DNA of 64,000 bases, taken from Chitinophaga vietnamensis (lineage in GTDB: Bacteria > Bacteroidota > Bacteroidia > Chitinophagales > Chitinophagaceae). Both the position numbers and the translations under genes were made by a program. The first letter of the stretch is position 1, and each line of letters begins with the position of its first letter. This document shows positions 7,673 through 16,255 of this stretch, piece after piece. The stretch is from contig NZ_CABHMS010000002.1 of NCBI RefSeq assembly GCF_902167635.1, positions 806,001 through 870,000 on the forward strand. Direction: 5' to 3'. The notes under the pieces are model-generated. The model did not search any database and had not been told where the DNA came from. It saw only the letters and a list, made by a program, of their open reading frames with translations.

Positions 7673-10600
7673 TTATTTAGTAGAGTCCGTGCTTACCTGC
7701 AGGCCGCCTTCCTTGTTGGTGTGGGCGCCGGGGCCAAAGTCTACACGCATACGTTCGAGCCATTGGATCATCTGTGCGGCGGTTTGGCCGTCGCGTTTCA
7801 GATCTTCTGTGATCTTGCTTTCCGGCAGTGATTTGTAGTAGCTCATCTGCTGGTTGCAATCTTTGATGATCTTGTTGGCGATCTCGTCTCCTTTTTTGGC
7901 GTCGCCTGCGATGTAGTAGGCATAAGCTGTTTGGAGGGAGGTGTAGTTATGCATGTTGCCCGGAGAGGTCATGGCATACGGGAAGTTGCTGTCCAGTATG
8001 TTTTTGTCCATGTGGTTGAGGGCTTTCAGGGCGCTGTCTTTTTTGCCTTCTTCGCTCATGGCTACGCCCAGTTTCGTATAGGCCTGACGGAGATACTGCA
8101 ACAGTTTCCTGTTAGGCTCATCGAAATAGGTGCCGGGTGTTTGTGCACCGCCAAATTCAAATTTGGTCATGAGGTTGTTGTACATCGTGTTGATGTTGGC
8201 GTTCACGTCCATGCCGATCGGATCGGTGGATGGTTGTTTGGCCAGTGGCACGAGGTGATAGGCCAGACCATCTGCCTGGAGATAATCGTTCAGGCCGAGA
8301 TCAGTAGGGCTGGTGAAATAGATCGGGCGTTTCCAGTTATTGGTAGCGATGATATCGTACACGGCCAGGTCATTTTTCAGCAGGTAGTTCTTACCGATCT
8401 TGAAGGTCACTTGCGGCACGATGCGCGCGCTGTCGGCAGCGCTTACTACGCCGTCTTTCAGCACCTGTGCTTTATCAACCGGGATGAAGAGCTGGCGGGT
8501 AGGCAGGAAGTTGATAGCGCCTTCGCCTTCTGCGCTAACTTTGGCGTTGGCTTCATCGCTGCCCATGAAGGCCACGATCTCTTTCAGGTTGAAATATTTA
8601 TCCGCAGGGATATTTCCCGGATCGAAGAAACGGATGTAGTTGCGGGTTTCGCCGCGGTATTTGTCTGGTGTCCATGACATCGGCACGCCTTCGCTCTTGT
8701 TCACCATCTGGCGTTGCTGATCGATGTACCAGTCCACACCCAGGAGGCTCAGGTTGATCACCCTTACATCGGGGCGGATGCCTTCTACTTCCTGTGCGTA
8801 CCACAGCGGGTAGGTATCGTTATCGCCTACGGTGAAGAGGATGGCGTTGGGCTGACAGGATTCGAGATAGTCTTTGGCTACGTCTCTGGCAACGGTTTTG
8901 GTGGAGCGGTCGTGATCGTCCCATTCCTGGAAGGCCATGAGCATGGGCACTGCTACCAAACACAGGGCGGTGGCCAGTATGGGCGATGCGGCGCTCTTTG
9001 TTTTCTGTTTCAGGAAATTGTAGATCGGCAGTACGCCCAGCCCGATCCATACGGCAAAAGCATAGAAGGAGCCTACATAAGCGTAGTCACGTTCACGCGG
9101 CTGGTTGCCGGCCTGATTGAGGTACAATACGATAGCAAGACCGGTGAAGAAGAACAGCAGGGATACTACCAGCGTATCTTTCCGGTGATGGTTATATTGA
9201 TAGAAGAAGCCAACGACACCGAGTATCAAGGGGAGGAGGAACAAGGTATTGTGGCCTTTGTTATTCTTCAAACTATCTGGCACCATGCTTTGATCTCCAT
9301 AAATGAAATTATCGAGGAAGGGAATGCCGGAGATCCAGTTGCCATCGCGTACGTTGCCATAGCCCTGGGTATCGTTTTGTTTACCGGCGAAGTTCCACAT
9401 GAAGTAGCGGAAGTACATGAAGTTGACCTGGTATTGCAGGAAGAATTTCACGTTATCGCCGAAGCCTGGTTTTTCGCCTTGCTGTAATCCAAGCCAGGAA
9501 CGGTAAAAGTCGGCATGGCCCTGATCGTTGCTGCCATCCCATACGCGCGGGAAGAGCATCATATCATCGGCGGCGTAAACGGGTTCCATCTTCTTACCGG
9601 ACACTTCATATTTTTTAGCGCCGCGGGCGTAGATGTTACCGCCTTCTTTATATTCAGTAGGGCGTGCAGTGAACACCTGACCGTAGATCAGGGGGAAGTC
9701 GCCATACTGTTCACGACCGAGGTAACCTACCAGGGATATCGGGTTGTCCACGTTGTACATATCTACAGAAGGATTGGCTGTAGAGCGTATCATGGTGGTG
9801 ATATAGGTAGAGTAGCCGAGCAGCATGAACAGGATGAAAGCGATGGTGAGCTGGCTGAAGTGTGCGATCTTGCCGCTGTTGAGCTTTACGCCGAGCACTT
9901 TCAGCAGATAGGGTATTGCGAGGAAAACCGCTGCCAGTAAGAACTTCATGAAGATGGTGCCACCGGAAGTATCGTTGAAAGCAGGAATGATGATGATGGT
10001 AGCGATGACGATCAGCGGGGCATACAGGCCGAATTTAGGCTTGCGGTAGCCGATGATCAGTAAGGCGGTGATGAGTATGAAGTAGAAAGTAAAACCGGAG
10101 AAGAAGCCCATTCCCAGGGAGTTTACGAAGAATACATCCATATAGCCGGATGCTTTGATCGTGTCCTGGATGAGGTATTTTTGTACGATGCCGGTGATGG
10201 CGCAACCTACTATGAAGGCCCAGAAGGTGCCCCAGCCGGTAGCTTTGTATTTTCTGAAATAGTACACCATTACCATTGCGGGGATGGTGAGGAGGTTGAG
10301 CAGGTGCACGCCGATGGAGAGGCCGAGCAGGTAGGCGATCAGCACGATCCAGCGGTCGGCATAGGGTTCATCCGCTTCATGTTCCCATTTGAGGATGGCC
10401 CAGAATACGATGGCGGTGAAGAAGGAAGACATACCATATACCTCGCCTTCTACCGCGGAGAACCAGAATGAATCAGAAAAGGTGTAGGCCAGTGCGCCAA
10501 CGGCGCCGGCGCCCATAATGGCGATCATTTTCTCGCGGGAGATCTCTTCACCGGCTTTTACCATCAAGCGACGGGCAAAGTGCGTAATAGTCCAGAAGAG

Positions 10601-10870
10601 GAACAGGATGGTGAAGCCGCTGGCCAGGGCCGACATGGTGTTAACACCGAGTGCGGCCTGTGAGGGTTTCAGGAACATGCTGAACAATCTTCCGAGTAAT
10701 ACGAACAGTGGTGCTCCGGGAGGGTGAGGGATCTGTACCTTGTACGCACTTGAAATAAACTCGCCGCAGTCCCACAAACTGCCGGTAGCCTCCATAGTCT
10801 TGATGTAAACAAAGCAGGCGATCACGCAGATGATCCACCCGACGATGTTGTTGGTCCTTTTAAAATTCAT
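7673..10870 (-). CDS. DUF2723 / GT117-family membrane glycosyltransferase
   Basis: The 1065-residue protein has the DUF2723 (glycosyltransferase family 117, protein O-mannosyltransferase-like) N-terminal half with many transmembrane helices across about residues 1-660. The family's early conserved block is visible: the first helix, then TGSLWDCGEFISSAYK, then IPHPPGAPLF. The acidic residues in that loop (DCGEF) correspond to the catalytic loop region of GT-C enzymes. A long soluble C-terminal half follows (about 670-1065) with the conserved NDTYPLWYAQEV region and helical, TPR-like sequence. In Bacteroidota this family is linked to protein O-glycosylation at the inner membrane. It is monocistronic, with a good terminator. 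The 170-bp gap upstream holds a possible -7 box. Confidence 0.88.
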   Translation of the reverse strand: MNFKRTNNIVGWIICVIACFVYIKTMEATGSLWDCGEFISSAYKVQIPHPPGAPLFVLLGRLFSMFLKPSQAALGVNTMSALASGFTILFLFWTITHFARRLMVKAGEEISREKMIAIMGAGAVGALAYTFSDSFWFSAVEGEVYGMSSFFTAIVFWAILKWEHEADEPYADRWIVLIAYLLGLSIGVHLLNLLTIPAMVMVYYFRKYKATGWGTFWAFIVGCAITGIVQKYLIQDTIKASGYMDVFFVNSLGMGFFSGFTFYFILITALLIIGYRKPKFGLYAPLIVIATIIIIPAFNDTSGGTIFMKFLLAAVFLAIPYLLKVLGVKLNSGKIAHFSQLTIAFILFMLLGYSTYITTMIRSTANPSVDMYNVDNPISLVGYLGREQYGDFPLIYGQVFTARPTEYKEGGNIYARGAKKYEVSGKKMEPVYAADDMMLFPRVWDGSNDQGHADFYRSWLGLQQGEKPGFGDNVKFFLQYQVNFMYFRYFMWNFAGKQNDTQGYGNVRDGNWISGIPFLDNFIYGDQSMVPDSLKNNKGHNTLFLLPLILGVVGFFYQYNHHRKDTLVVSLLFFFTGLAIVLYLNQAGNQPRERDYAYVGSFYAFAVWIGLGVLPIYNFLKQKTKSAASPILATALCLVAVPMLMAFQEWDDHDRSTKTVARDVAKDYLESCQPNAILFTVGDNDTYPLWYAQEVEGIRPDVRVINLSLLGVDWYIDQQRQMVNKSEGVPMSWTPDKYRGETRNYIRFFDPGNIPADKYFNLKEIVAFMGSDEANAKVSAEGEGAINFLPTRQLFIPVDKAQVLKDGVVSAADSARIVPQVTFKIGKNYLLKNDLAVYDIIATNNWKRPIYFTSPTDLGLNDYLQADGLAYHLVPLAKQPSTDPIGMDVNANINTMYNNLMTKFEFGGAQTPGTYFDEPNRKLLQYLRQAYTKLGVAMSEEGKKDSALKALNHMDKNILDSNFPYAMTSPGNMHNYTSLQTAYAYYIAGDAKKGDEIANKIIKDCNQQMSYYKSLPESKITEDLKRDGQTAAQMIQWLERMRVDFGPGAHTNKEGGLQVSTDSTK

Positions 10871-10890
10871 AAGGTTGTTTTAAGGTCCGA

Positions 10891-10898
10891 CAAAAATA
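10891..10898 (-). promoter_or_regulatory. Possible Bacteroidota -7 box of the GT117 gene
   Basis: On the minus strand TATTTTTG fits TAnnTTTG and lies 20 bp before the ATG at 10870. No convincing TTTG -33 element is seen at the expected spacing, so this is tentative. Confidence 0.3.
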
Positions 10899-11043
10899 GA
10901 AAAAGTAGCAAATTATGCTAATCTGCCGAACAGTTTTAACTTTTTGTAAATATCTTTTTAATTGGTATGCTGAAGCTCCGGCAGAAAGGCATTAGAATGG
11001 CCTTAAAAACACCGTTGCAGGATGCCTTTTCCGGGCGCGGTTA

Positions 11044-11337
11044 TCAGGAGGCGGATACCGGTGAAACGGTCCATGCTGCTGGTTTTGCGGAGAAAAGGAC
11101 TTTGGTGGCGGCCCATGTTTCCCGGAACAGTTGGGAATGGCGGTAGGTTTCCAGGGCCGCTTCAGACTCCCATTGGCTGAATGTAAAAAAAGTGTTGCCG
11201 GAGGCCTGGTGTTCCCACAGTTCGAGGTGCAGGCATCCGGGGAATTGCCGGATCTGCTGTTGCTGGCGGGCGAACAGTTCCCGGAAGGTGTTGGTTTTTT
11301 CCGGATCGAATTCCATTTTAACGAGTCGGTTGATCAT
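11044..11337 (-). CDS. Antibiotic biosynthesis monooxygenase (ABM)-like protein
   Basis: The 97-residue protein fits the small ferredoxin-like ABM fold: an N-terminal strand MINRLVKMEF, a helix (FRELFARQQQQIRQFPG), the strand pair CLHLELWEH and TFFTFSQWES, then ALETYRHSQLF. The pattern 'FPGC..LELW' followed by 'FSQWES' and a helix with H.S..F is typical of ABM-domain proteins (cofactor-less monooxygenases and heme-degrading relatives). Its ATG overlaps the stop of the upstream SAM hydrolase gene by 4 bp (ATGA at 11334-11337), indicating translational coupling. The substrate cannot be inferred; many small ABM proteins have no known function. Confidence 0.7.
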   Translation of the reverse strand: MINRLVKMEFDPEKTNTFRELFARQQQQIRQFPGCLHLELWEHQASGNTFFTFSQWESEAALETYRHSQLFRETWAATKVLFSAKPAAWTVSPVSAS

Positions 11338-12161
11338 TGAAAGATTATTCTGACAGTTTGGTAGTACGACAGTTGTTGGTATCCGGCGGGCTGTGTGAGC
11401 TGGTCGCGGCGGAATCCCTGGAGGCCGAAGAGGCCGGCGGCATTTCCTTTATTGATGGCAATTTCAAGATAGCCGGCGGCGTTGAACAGGGCCAGTTTGG
11501 TGCCTTCGGGTACGTCGGCGTATGTTTCGCTGATGGTGCTGATCACTTCATCGCGGCGGAAGAAGATGCGGAAGCTGCGGTTGCGGCGTTGTGCATCAAA
11601 TTCGCGGCGGGTGATGTTGACCACTACGTTCTCGAAGCTGTCGATGTGGATGATCTGTCCTTCGATGAAGTCTTCTCCTACGAGTGGTTGCAGGTTGTTC
11701 TTCACTACGATCTGCTGGGTAAGCGGTGCGAGCTGGCCTAGCACGGCGCCGCGGCTCAGTTCCCGTGCGGCCGATGCCAGCAGCTGGATGATGGTGAAGG
11801 TATTTTTCGGCGCATCTGGCGGCAATGGCAGCTTGATCACCTTTTCAGGCATGCCGCCTGCGATCATGGTGAGGAGGCCGTTGTCGGCGCAGCCGATGTA
11901 CTGACCGTTGTGTTCCGCTACCAGCACATGATCGGGCCGGCGGTCGAAAAGATTGATCAATACGAAGTGGAAGGTACCCAGTGGAAAATAGGCAAAAGCG
12001 CTTTTGCAGATGTAAGTCGCTTGCGGCAAATTGAATGGGCTGATATGATGCGTGATGTCCGTAACATGACATTCCGGGCAGTATTGCCAGAGCTGCCCTT
12101 TGATGGCACCTACCAGGTAATCCTGCAAACCAATGTCTGATGTTAATGTTATAATGGACAT
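11334..12161 (-). CDS. SAM hydroxide adenosyltransferase (DUF62/SAM_HAT family)
   Basis: The start chosen is ATG 12161, giving MSIITLTSDIGLQDYLVG; a further seven codons back to a TTG are possible but unlikely. Family members hydrolyse S-adenosylmethionine to adenosine and methionine and are related to SAM-dependent halogenases. Visible conserved regions are TLTSDIG near the N-terminus, the helix with VGAIKGQL, the DITHHI segment with its histidines, YIGCADNGLLT, and the C-terminal half beginning at about HIDSFENVVVNITRREF. These match the two-domain trimeric SAM_HAT architecture, and the length (275) is normal. It is followed by, and overlaps, the ABM-like gene, so the two form an operon. 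Confidence 0.85.
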   Translation of the reverse strand: MSIITLTSDIGLQDYLVGAIKGQLWQYCPECHVTDITHHISPFNLPQATYICKSAFAYFPLGTFHFVLINLFDRRPDHVLVAEHNGQYIGCADNGLLTMIAGGMPEKVIKLPLPPDAPKNTFTIIQLLASAARELSRGAVLGQLAPLTQQIVVKNNLQPLVGEDFIEGQIIHIDSFENVVVNITRREFDAQRRNRSFRIFFRRDEVISTISETYADVPEGTKLALFNAAGYLEIAINKGNAAGLFGLQGFRRDQLTQPAGYQQLSYYQTVRIIFQ

Positions 12162-12182
12162 GCCAGAAAATCTAAATCCCAA

Positions 12183-12487
12183 TCACTATGCTTGATCCTT
12201 CGCCGCTAACACCCGTCATTCACACGTTTGAACGGCATCTTAATTGAGTCGCTTTCCTTTCAAAAAAGATGCCATGGGGGTTATTTCTTCAACCTGACTG
12301 CAAAGAAAGATAAAAATAACATGCGATGTTATTTTAACAGGAACTTTTTGCAGTGATATTTATATACTAACGTTAACGGCTAAAGGTAGTTAATTGTTTA
12401 TCATCGGGAGGCGCTCCATATTAAAAAAGCAGGTTCACCATTTTAGCGGTGAACCTGTTGCAGCATTCGTTTTCTATTTTTGAGTCT
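12183..12487. other. Intergenic region with an AT-rich hairpin
   Basis: No gene is seen in these 305 bases. They hold the fucosidase terminator (12430-12457) and a perfect 10-bp inverted repeat around GCG (12313-12335, arms AAAATAACAT), about 150 bp upstream of the SAM hydrolase start. The latter may be an operator or hairpin; nothing in the sequence decides. Confidence 0.5.
12430..12457 (-). terminator. Intrinsic terminator of the fucosidase/PUL operon
   Basis: Arms CAGGTTCACC / GGTGAACCTG with an 8-nt loop; on the minus strand the stem is followed by GCTTTTTT. It lies 31 bp past the fucosidase stop. Confidence 0.85.
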
Positions 12488-13843
12488 TTACTCCAATACT
12501 AATTCCACTACTGGTATTTCTACTTCCGGTTTTTTGTCGGGCAATATGATGGCGAGGTCTTTATCATTCGCAGTAGTGATCTTTACTTCTGAATCATCAT
12601 GCAGCAGTTGCGCATACTTCACTCTACCTTTGTAACCCGGCAAAACCAGTCTGGGCGTATATTCCATAAGATGTACATATAAGCGTTTGGCGGCGGGGTT
12701 ATAGGTGAGCCTTGTGTTTTCTGGTGTTTTAAAATCATCGGGCGCAAATGTGCAGCCGTAAATGGCTTCGCTGTTTCCTTTCATCCATTCGCCGATATTG
12801 GCCAATGCCTTTTGGGCGCGGTAGTCGAAGTTGCCGCGGGCAGTGGGGCCTACATTGAGGATCAGGTTACCGCCGCCGCTAACTGATCCGATGAGCAGTT
12901 CGAGCAGTTCATGTGTGCTCTTCCAGGAATTTTCATCGCGGTAGTAGCCCCATGATCCGGAGAAGGTTTGGCAGGTTTCCCATGTTTTGCCGCGGTACTG
13001 CGCCAGCTCGGCCACTTTCACCTGTTCGGGGGTGAGGAAATCGGCGCCATCTTCATATTCATCGAGGTTCAAACGATTGTCGACAATAATGCCGGGTTGT
13101 AATTTACGGATCATCTTCAGCAGGTTCACGGCATCCCAGTCATCTTTTCCTTTGCCGTATTTACCGGGATAGGAGAAGTCGAGCCAGAGGATATCGATCT
13201 TCCCGTACTGCGTCAGCAGCTCTGTGAGCTGGTTGCGCAGGTACTGGCGATATTTGTTCATATCCCTGCCTTTGTTGAGTTGCGCATAGGTATTGCCTTT
13301 GTCGGTATCTACGCGTTGCGGATGCACATCGTCGATGGTAAAATCCGGATGGTGCCAATCGATCAGAGAGTAATAGAATCCTACCTTGATGCCTTCTGCG
13401 CGGAAGGCGTCTACAAACTCTCTCACGAGATCGCGTTTGGCGGGCGTGTTGGTGGCTTTGTAGTCGGTATACCTGGAATCAAAGAGGCAAAAGCCTTCAT
13501 GGTGTTTGGTAGTTAGTACGGCGTACTTCATACCGGCGGCTTTCGCCTGCTTTGCCCAGGCTTTAGGATCGAATTGATTGGGGTTAAATAAGTCGAAATA
13601 AGTTTGATACTGTTCGTTGGTAAGTCGCTCGTTATGTTTTACCCATTCATGCCGGGCGGGAAGGGCATAGAGCCCCCAATGGATAAACATGCCGAAGCGG
13701 TCGTGCGTCCACCAGGCCATGCGTTTCTCTTTCTGTGCGGCTGTTTCCTGGCCGATCTTTTTCTTCTCCTGGCCATGCAGGGATGGAAGGCTGCCAGCTA
13801 TGAGCAGCGCCACGAGTAAATGTTTCAGGTGCTTTGTCATCAT
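12488..13843 (-). CDS. GH29 alpha-L-fucosidase, exported
   Basis: The 451-residue enzyme has a Sec signal peptide (MMTKHLKHLLVALLIAG to HGQ). The GH29 catalytic TIM barrel starts at about residue 40: RFGMFIHWGLYALPARHEW, then YAVLTTKHHEGFCLFDS, the substrate-contacting HH pair, and FYYSLIDWHH. The catalytic nucleophile is expected at the aspartate of DILWLDFS (about residue 222). Downstream, GGNLILNVGP is also a family signature. The enzyme removes alpha-linked L-fucose from glycans in the periplasm or at the surface. It is the last gene of the minus-strand SusC/SusD operon, 5 bp after a lipoprotein gene, which points to fucosylated glycans as the locus substrate. The C-terminal beta-sandwich is short compared with many GH29 enzymes. 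Confidence 0.93.
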   Translation of the reverse strand: MMTKHLKHLLVALLIAGSLPSLHGQEKKKIGQETAAQKEKRMAWWTHDRFGMFIHWGLYALPARHEWVKHNERLTNEQYQTYFDLFNPNQFDPKAWAKQAKAAGMKYAVLTTKHHEGFCLFDSRYTDYKATNTPAKRDLVREFVDAFRAEGIKVGFYYSLIDWHHPDFTIDDVHPQRVDTDKGNTYAQLNKGRDMNKYRQYLRNQLTELLTQYGKIDILWLDFSYPGKYGKGKDDWDAVNLLKMIRKLQPGIIVDNRLNLDEYEDGADFLTPEQVKVAELAQYRGKTWETCQTFSGSWGYYRDENSWKSTHELLELLIGSVSGGGNLILNVGPTARGNFDYRAQKALANIGEWMKGNSEAIYGCTFAPDDFKTPENTRLTYNPAAKRLYVHLMEYTPRLVLPGYKGRVKYAQLLHDDSEVKITTANDKDLAIILPDKKPEVEIPVVELVLE

Positions 13844-13848
13844 GCTTG

Positions 13849-15042
13849 TTATTTGTCTCTTATCAGTAATACTTTATTGACGCGGATGGTTTGTTCTGCG
13901 GGCGATTGAAACGTTCCGGTGAAGCCCACAGTAACGGTGGTAGCGGCGTTCAGGCTGAATGCTGCCGAGGCATATTTGTTATTGTTGTTCAGCAGTTTTA
14001 CTGCGCTGAGTGCCGAGCTTACATTGCTGATATCAGGTAGCGCATTGCCTGCAGCTACGAGCAGATAGGTGTTTTCCAGGGTATTGTCGATATTGGAAAT
14101 ATCTGCTTCAAACCTGTAAGAGCCGGCGGGCAGTGTAAAGGTCTGGTATATTTTTCCATTGGTGATGGCGCCATTGTCCCATATCCAGAGGGTGAGGCGG
14201 CCTACGCCGCCGATATTGTCGTAAGTGCCGTTCCTGGCGGCTTCGCTGTTATAGCTCCAGCCGCTCAGTTGTCCGAACCTGCCGCCAAAGGGCTGGCTGC
14301 TGTCTCTATTGAAAGGGCTGCCGGGATTTAGTATATACGTGCGCGTTATATCCTCTTTTACATTCGTAGTTTGATACGCGGTGTAGAAAGTGTCTACAGC
14401 GCTGCGGTCCGGCAGGTAGAGCGTGCGGTAACGGAAGCTGCTCATGGAAAGATAGTTTGCGAGGATGGTAACCTGCTTGAGCGGAATGGCGGGTATTACG
14501 GTATCGTGCGCGATATGATCGCTGGTGGTATATTGCAGCTGCATGCCGATGATGCCGCCGGTGGTATCGATATTGACCCATGATATTTCAGCTTGCCCGT
14601 TTTTCATTTCGGCATTGCTGAAGGCGCGCGACAGCAAGGCGTCTTCATAGAGGCTGCCATATACGAAACCGGTGGCTTCCGATTTCACGGATATGTTGCC
14701 GTCCTTATCAAAGTTATACACTTCAAATGTATAGGCTCTTTCTTCCAGGTTCTTTATAACATACCGGATGGTATCTACGCCGGCGGATCGTTTAATATCC
14801 AGTGTGGCAGAGTCTTTCCGGTTGTTCCAATAGATCTTTGAGCGGCTCACTTTCGGATCGGCGATCAGGAGCCAGGAGAGTTGCACACGGTTGCGGCCCG
14901 GCTGTATGCGCAGGGAGTCGGCCTTGCCGGTATAGATGATCTCTCCGTTCCTGATATATTTTTTATAGTCGTCCTGTTTGCTGCAAGCGCTGATGATGGC
15001 GAGTGATAACAGGATGCCTGTTATGAGACTGGTATTACGCAT
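13849..15042 (-). CDS. DUF4998-type surface lipoprotein of the PUL
   Basis: The 397-residue lipoprotein has a lipobox at the end of its leader (AIISAC, then SKQDD; the acidic residues after Cys fit a Bacteroidota export signal). The N-terminal part (about 25-130) matches DUF4998: YTGKADSLRIQPGRNRVQLSW, then SKIYWNN and RYVIKNLEERAYTFEVY, a fibronectin-III-like fold. The C-terminal part (about 225-397, WSYNSEA to NKVLLIRDK) resembles a jelly-roll carbohydrate-binding domain (DUF5013-like), as often paired with DUF4998. Such lipoproteins are encoded beside SusD and are thought to be surface glycan-binding proteins. The gene sits 25 bp downstream of another such lipoprotein gene and 5 bp upstream of the fucosidase. 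Confidence 0.75.
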   Translation of the reverse strand: MRNTSLITGILLSLAIISACSKQDDYKKYIRNGEIIYTGKADSLRIQPGRNRVQLSWLLIADPKVSRSKIYWNNRKDSATLDIKRSAGVDTIRYVIKNLEERAYTFEVYNFDKDGNISVKSEATGFVYGSLYEDALLSRAFSNAEMKNGQAEISWVNIDTTGGIIGMQLQYTTSDHIAHDTVIPAIPLKQVTILANYLSMSSFRYRTLYLPDRSAVDTFYTAYQTTNVKEDITRTYILNPGSPFNRDSSQPFGGRFGQLSGWSYNSEAARNGTYDNIGGVGRLTLWIWDNGAITNGKIYQTFTLPAGSYRFEADISNIDNTLENTYLLVAAGNALPDISNVSSALSAVKLLNNNNKYASAAFSLNAATTVTVGFTGTFQSPAEQTIRVNKVLLIRDK

Positions 15043-15067
15043 AAAGATTTTTTTGGTAGATGATGGA

Positions 15068-16225
15068 TCATTTGTCGTTACCCCAGAATTTCATTTCCTG
15101 TATGTTGGCAGCATAGCCGCCGTCGGTCCAGGTACGGAGTATTTTTATCCTGATATATCGCACTTTCGGTGCATCGAGCGGCACGTTCATTTGTTCGCCG
15201 GCGATGGCGGCATCGATATCGTCCTGGGTCTTTTGTCCTACGGGTAGCCCGGAAGGCTTGATCACCGTATGTTCCAGCAGTTTGGTCCAGCTGCTCCAGC
15301 TGCCATCTGATGCGGGATTGGTGGAGCCCCATATTTCAAATTCGCGCACATTATTTTGCAGGTATATCCATTCGTTGGGGCGTTGCCACAAGCCGATGCG
15401 GCTTAGCTGGGCTGTTACGCCAAGATCGAAGGTGATCCACATGGGCATGCCATCGAGCTTGTCTGCGGAATGCCACAGGGCGCCGTTCCAGAGATTGGGA
15501 ATGGGCAGTCCCCAGCCATAGCCAACATCTCCCGGCAGGTCCACCTCTCTGAAAAGATTTTTATCCAGCAGCTTTTCAAAGATGGGTGTAATATCCATGA
15601 AGAGGGTATCCGACTGATTGCCCCAGTGGTCGCGCACATAGAAGCCGAACTTCCTTTTTTCGGCAGCGAAGCCTCTCGCGGAATAGTTGCCGGCTTCCAG
15701 TTTGGTGTAGTGAATATCGGCAGGGCCGAACACGCCCAACGAATCAGTGGTGAGCGTTACGATGGCTACATCCGCAGCGCCGGGATTTTTGAATTTGATA
15801 TTGATACCGCCGAAATCCGCTTTTACCTCCAGCGATTGCCGGACAAGGAGCATGGGCGGCGACAAAGGCTTAACGGTTGTTTTTACAGGATCAGATGCCG
15901 CTTCATTGCGACTTACCACATATAAGGCAATTTCGTGGGTGGCTGTATCGCCAAAGCCATCCACCACGAGGAAATTATTGTAATAAGATGATCGTATCTC
16001 CCGGCGTGCGCCAGACTGTATGGCGTATACGGCTTTCACGTAGAGGATATCTTTGTTGTCCGGCAGGTTATAGGAAATTTTTGCAGCGCCGGCCATATTA
16101 GTGACCACCACATTTTTTACTACGTCCGGTTTTTCGCCGGAGGTATTCACGGGTTGGTGGGTTTCCTTTGAACAGGCTGTTATCAGCATGATGGCAAGGA
16201 AGAAAAGCAGATGATATGATTTCAT
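15068..16225 (-). CDS. DUF4959/DUF5000-type glycan-binding lipoprotein of the PUL
   Basis: The 385-residue lipoprotein has the leader MKSYHLLFFLAIMLITAC with a lipobox ITAC followed by SKE. Three modules are apparent: an N-terminal beta domain with KNVVVTNMAGAAKISYNLP (DUF4959-like), a middle domain (about 125-215, KADFGGINIKFKNP, FYVRDHWGNQSDTLF) resembling DUF5126, and a C-terminal discoidin-like F5/8 type C domain (DUF5000-like) with WITFDLG, LSRIGLWQR, REFEIWGS, VRYIRIK and EMKFWG. This architecture is standard for SusD-adjacent surface proteins, which probably bind the imported glycan. The gene begins 30 bp after SusD and is co-oriented. Confidence 0.8.
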   Translation of the reverse strand: MKSYHLLFFLAIMLITACSKETHQPVNTSGEKPDVVKNVVVTNMAGAAKISYNLPDNKDILYVKAVYAIQSGARREIRSSYYNNFLVVDGFGDTATHEIALYVVSRNEAASDPVKTTVKPLSPPMLLVRQSLEVKADFGGINIKFKNPGAADVAIVTLTTDSLGVFGPADIHYTKLEAGNYSARGFAAEKRKFGFYVRDHWGNQSDTLFMDITPIFEKLLDKNLFREVDLPGDVGYGWGLPIPNLWNGALWHSADKLDGMPMWITFDLGVTAQLSRIGLWQRPNEWIYLQNNVREFEIWGSTNPASDGSWSSWTKLLEHTVIKPSGLPVGQKTQDDIDAAIAGEQMNVPLDAPKVRYIRIKILRTWTDGGYAANIQEMKFWGNDK

Positions 16226-16255
16226 GTTATCAGCAATTGAAAGATGGGAAGATGT

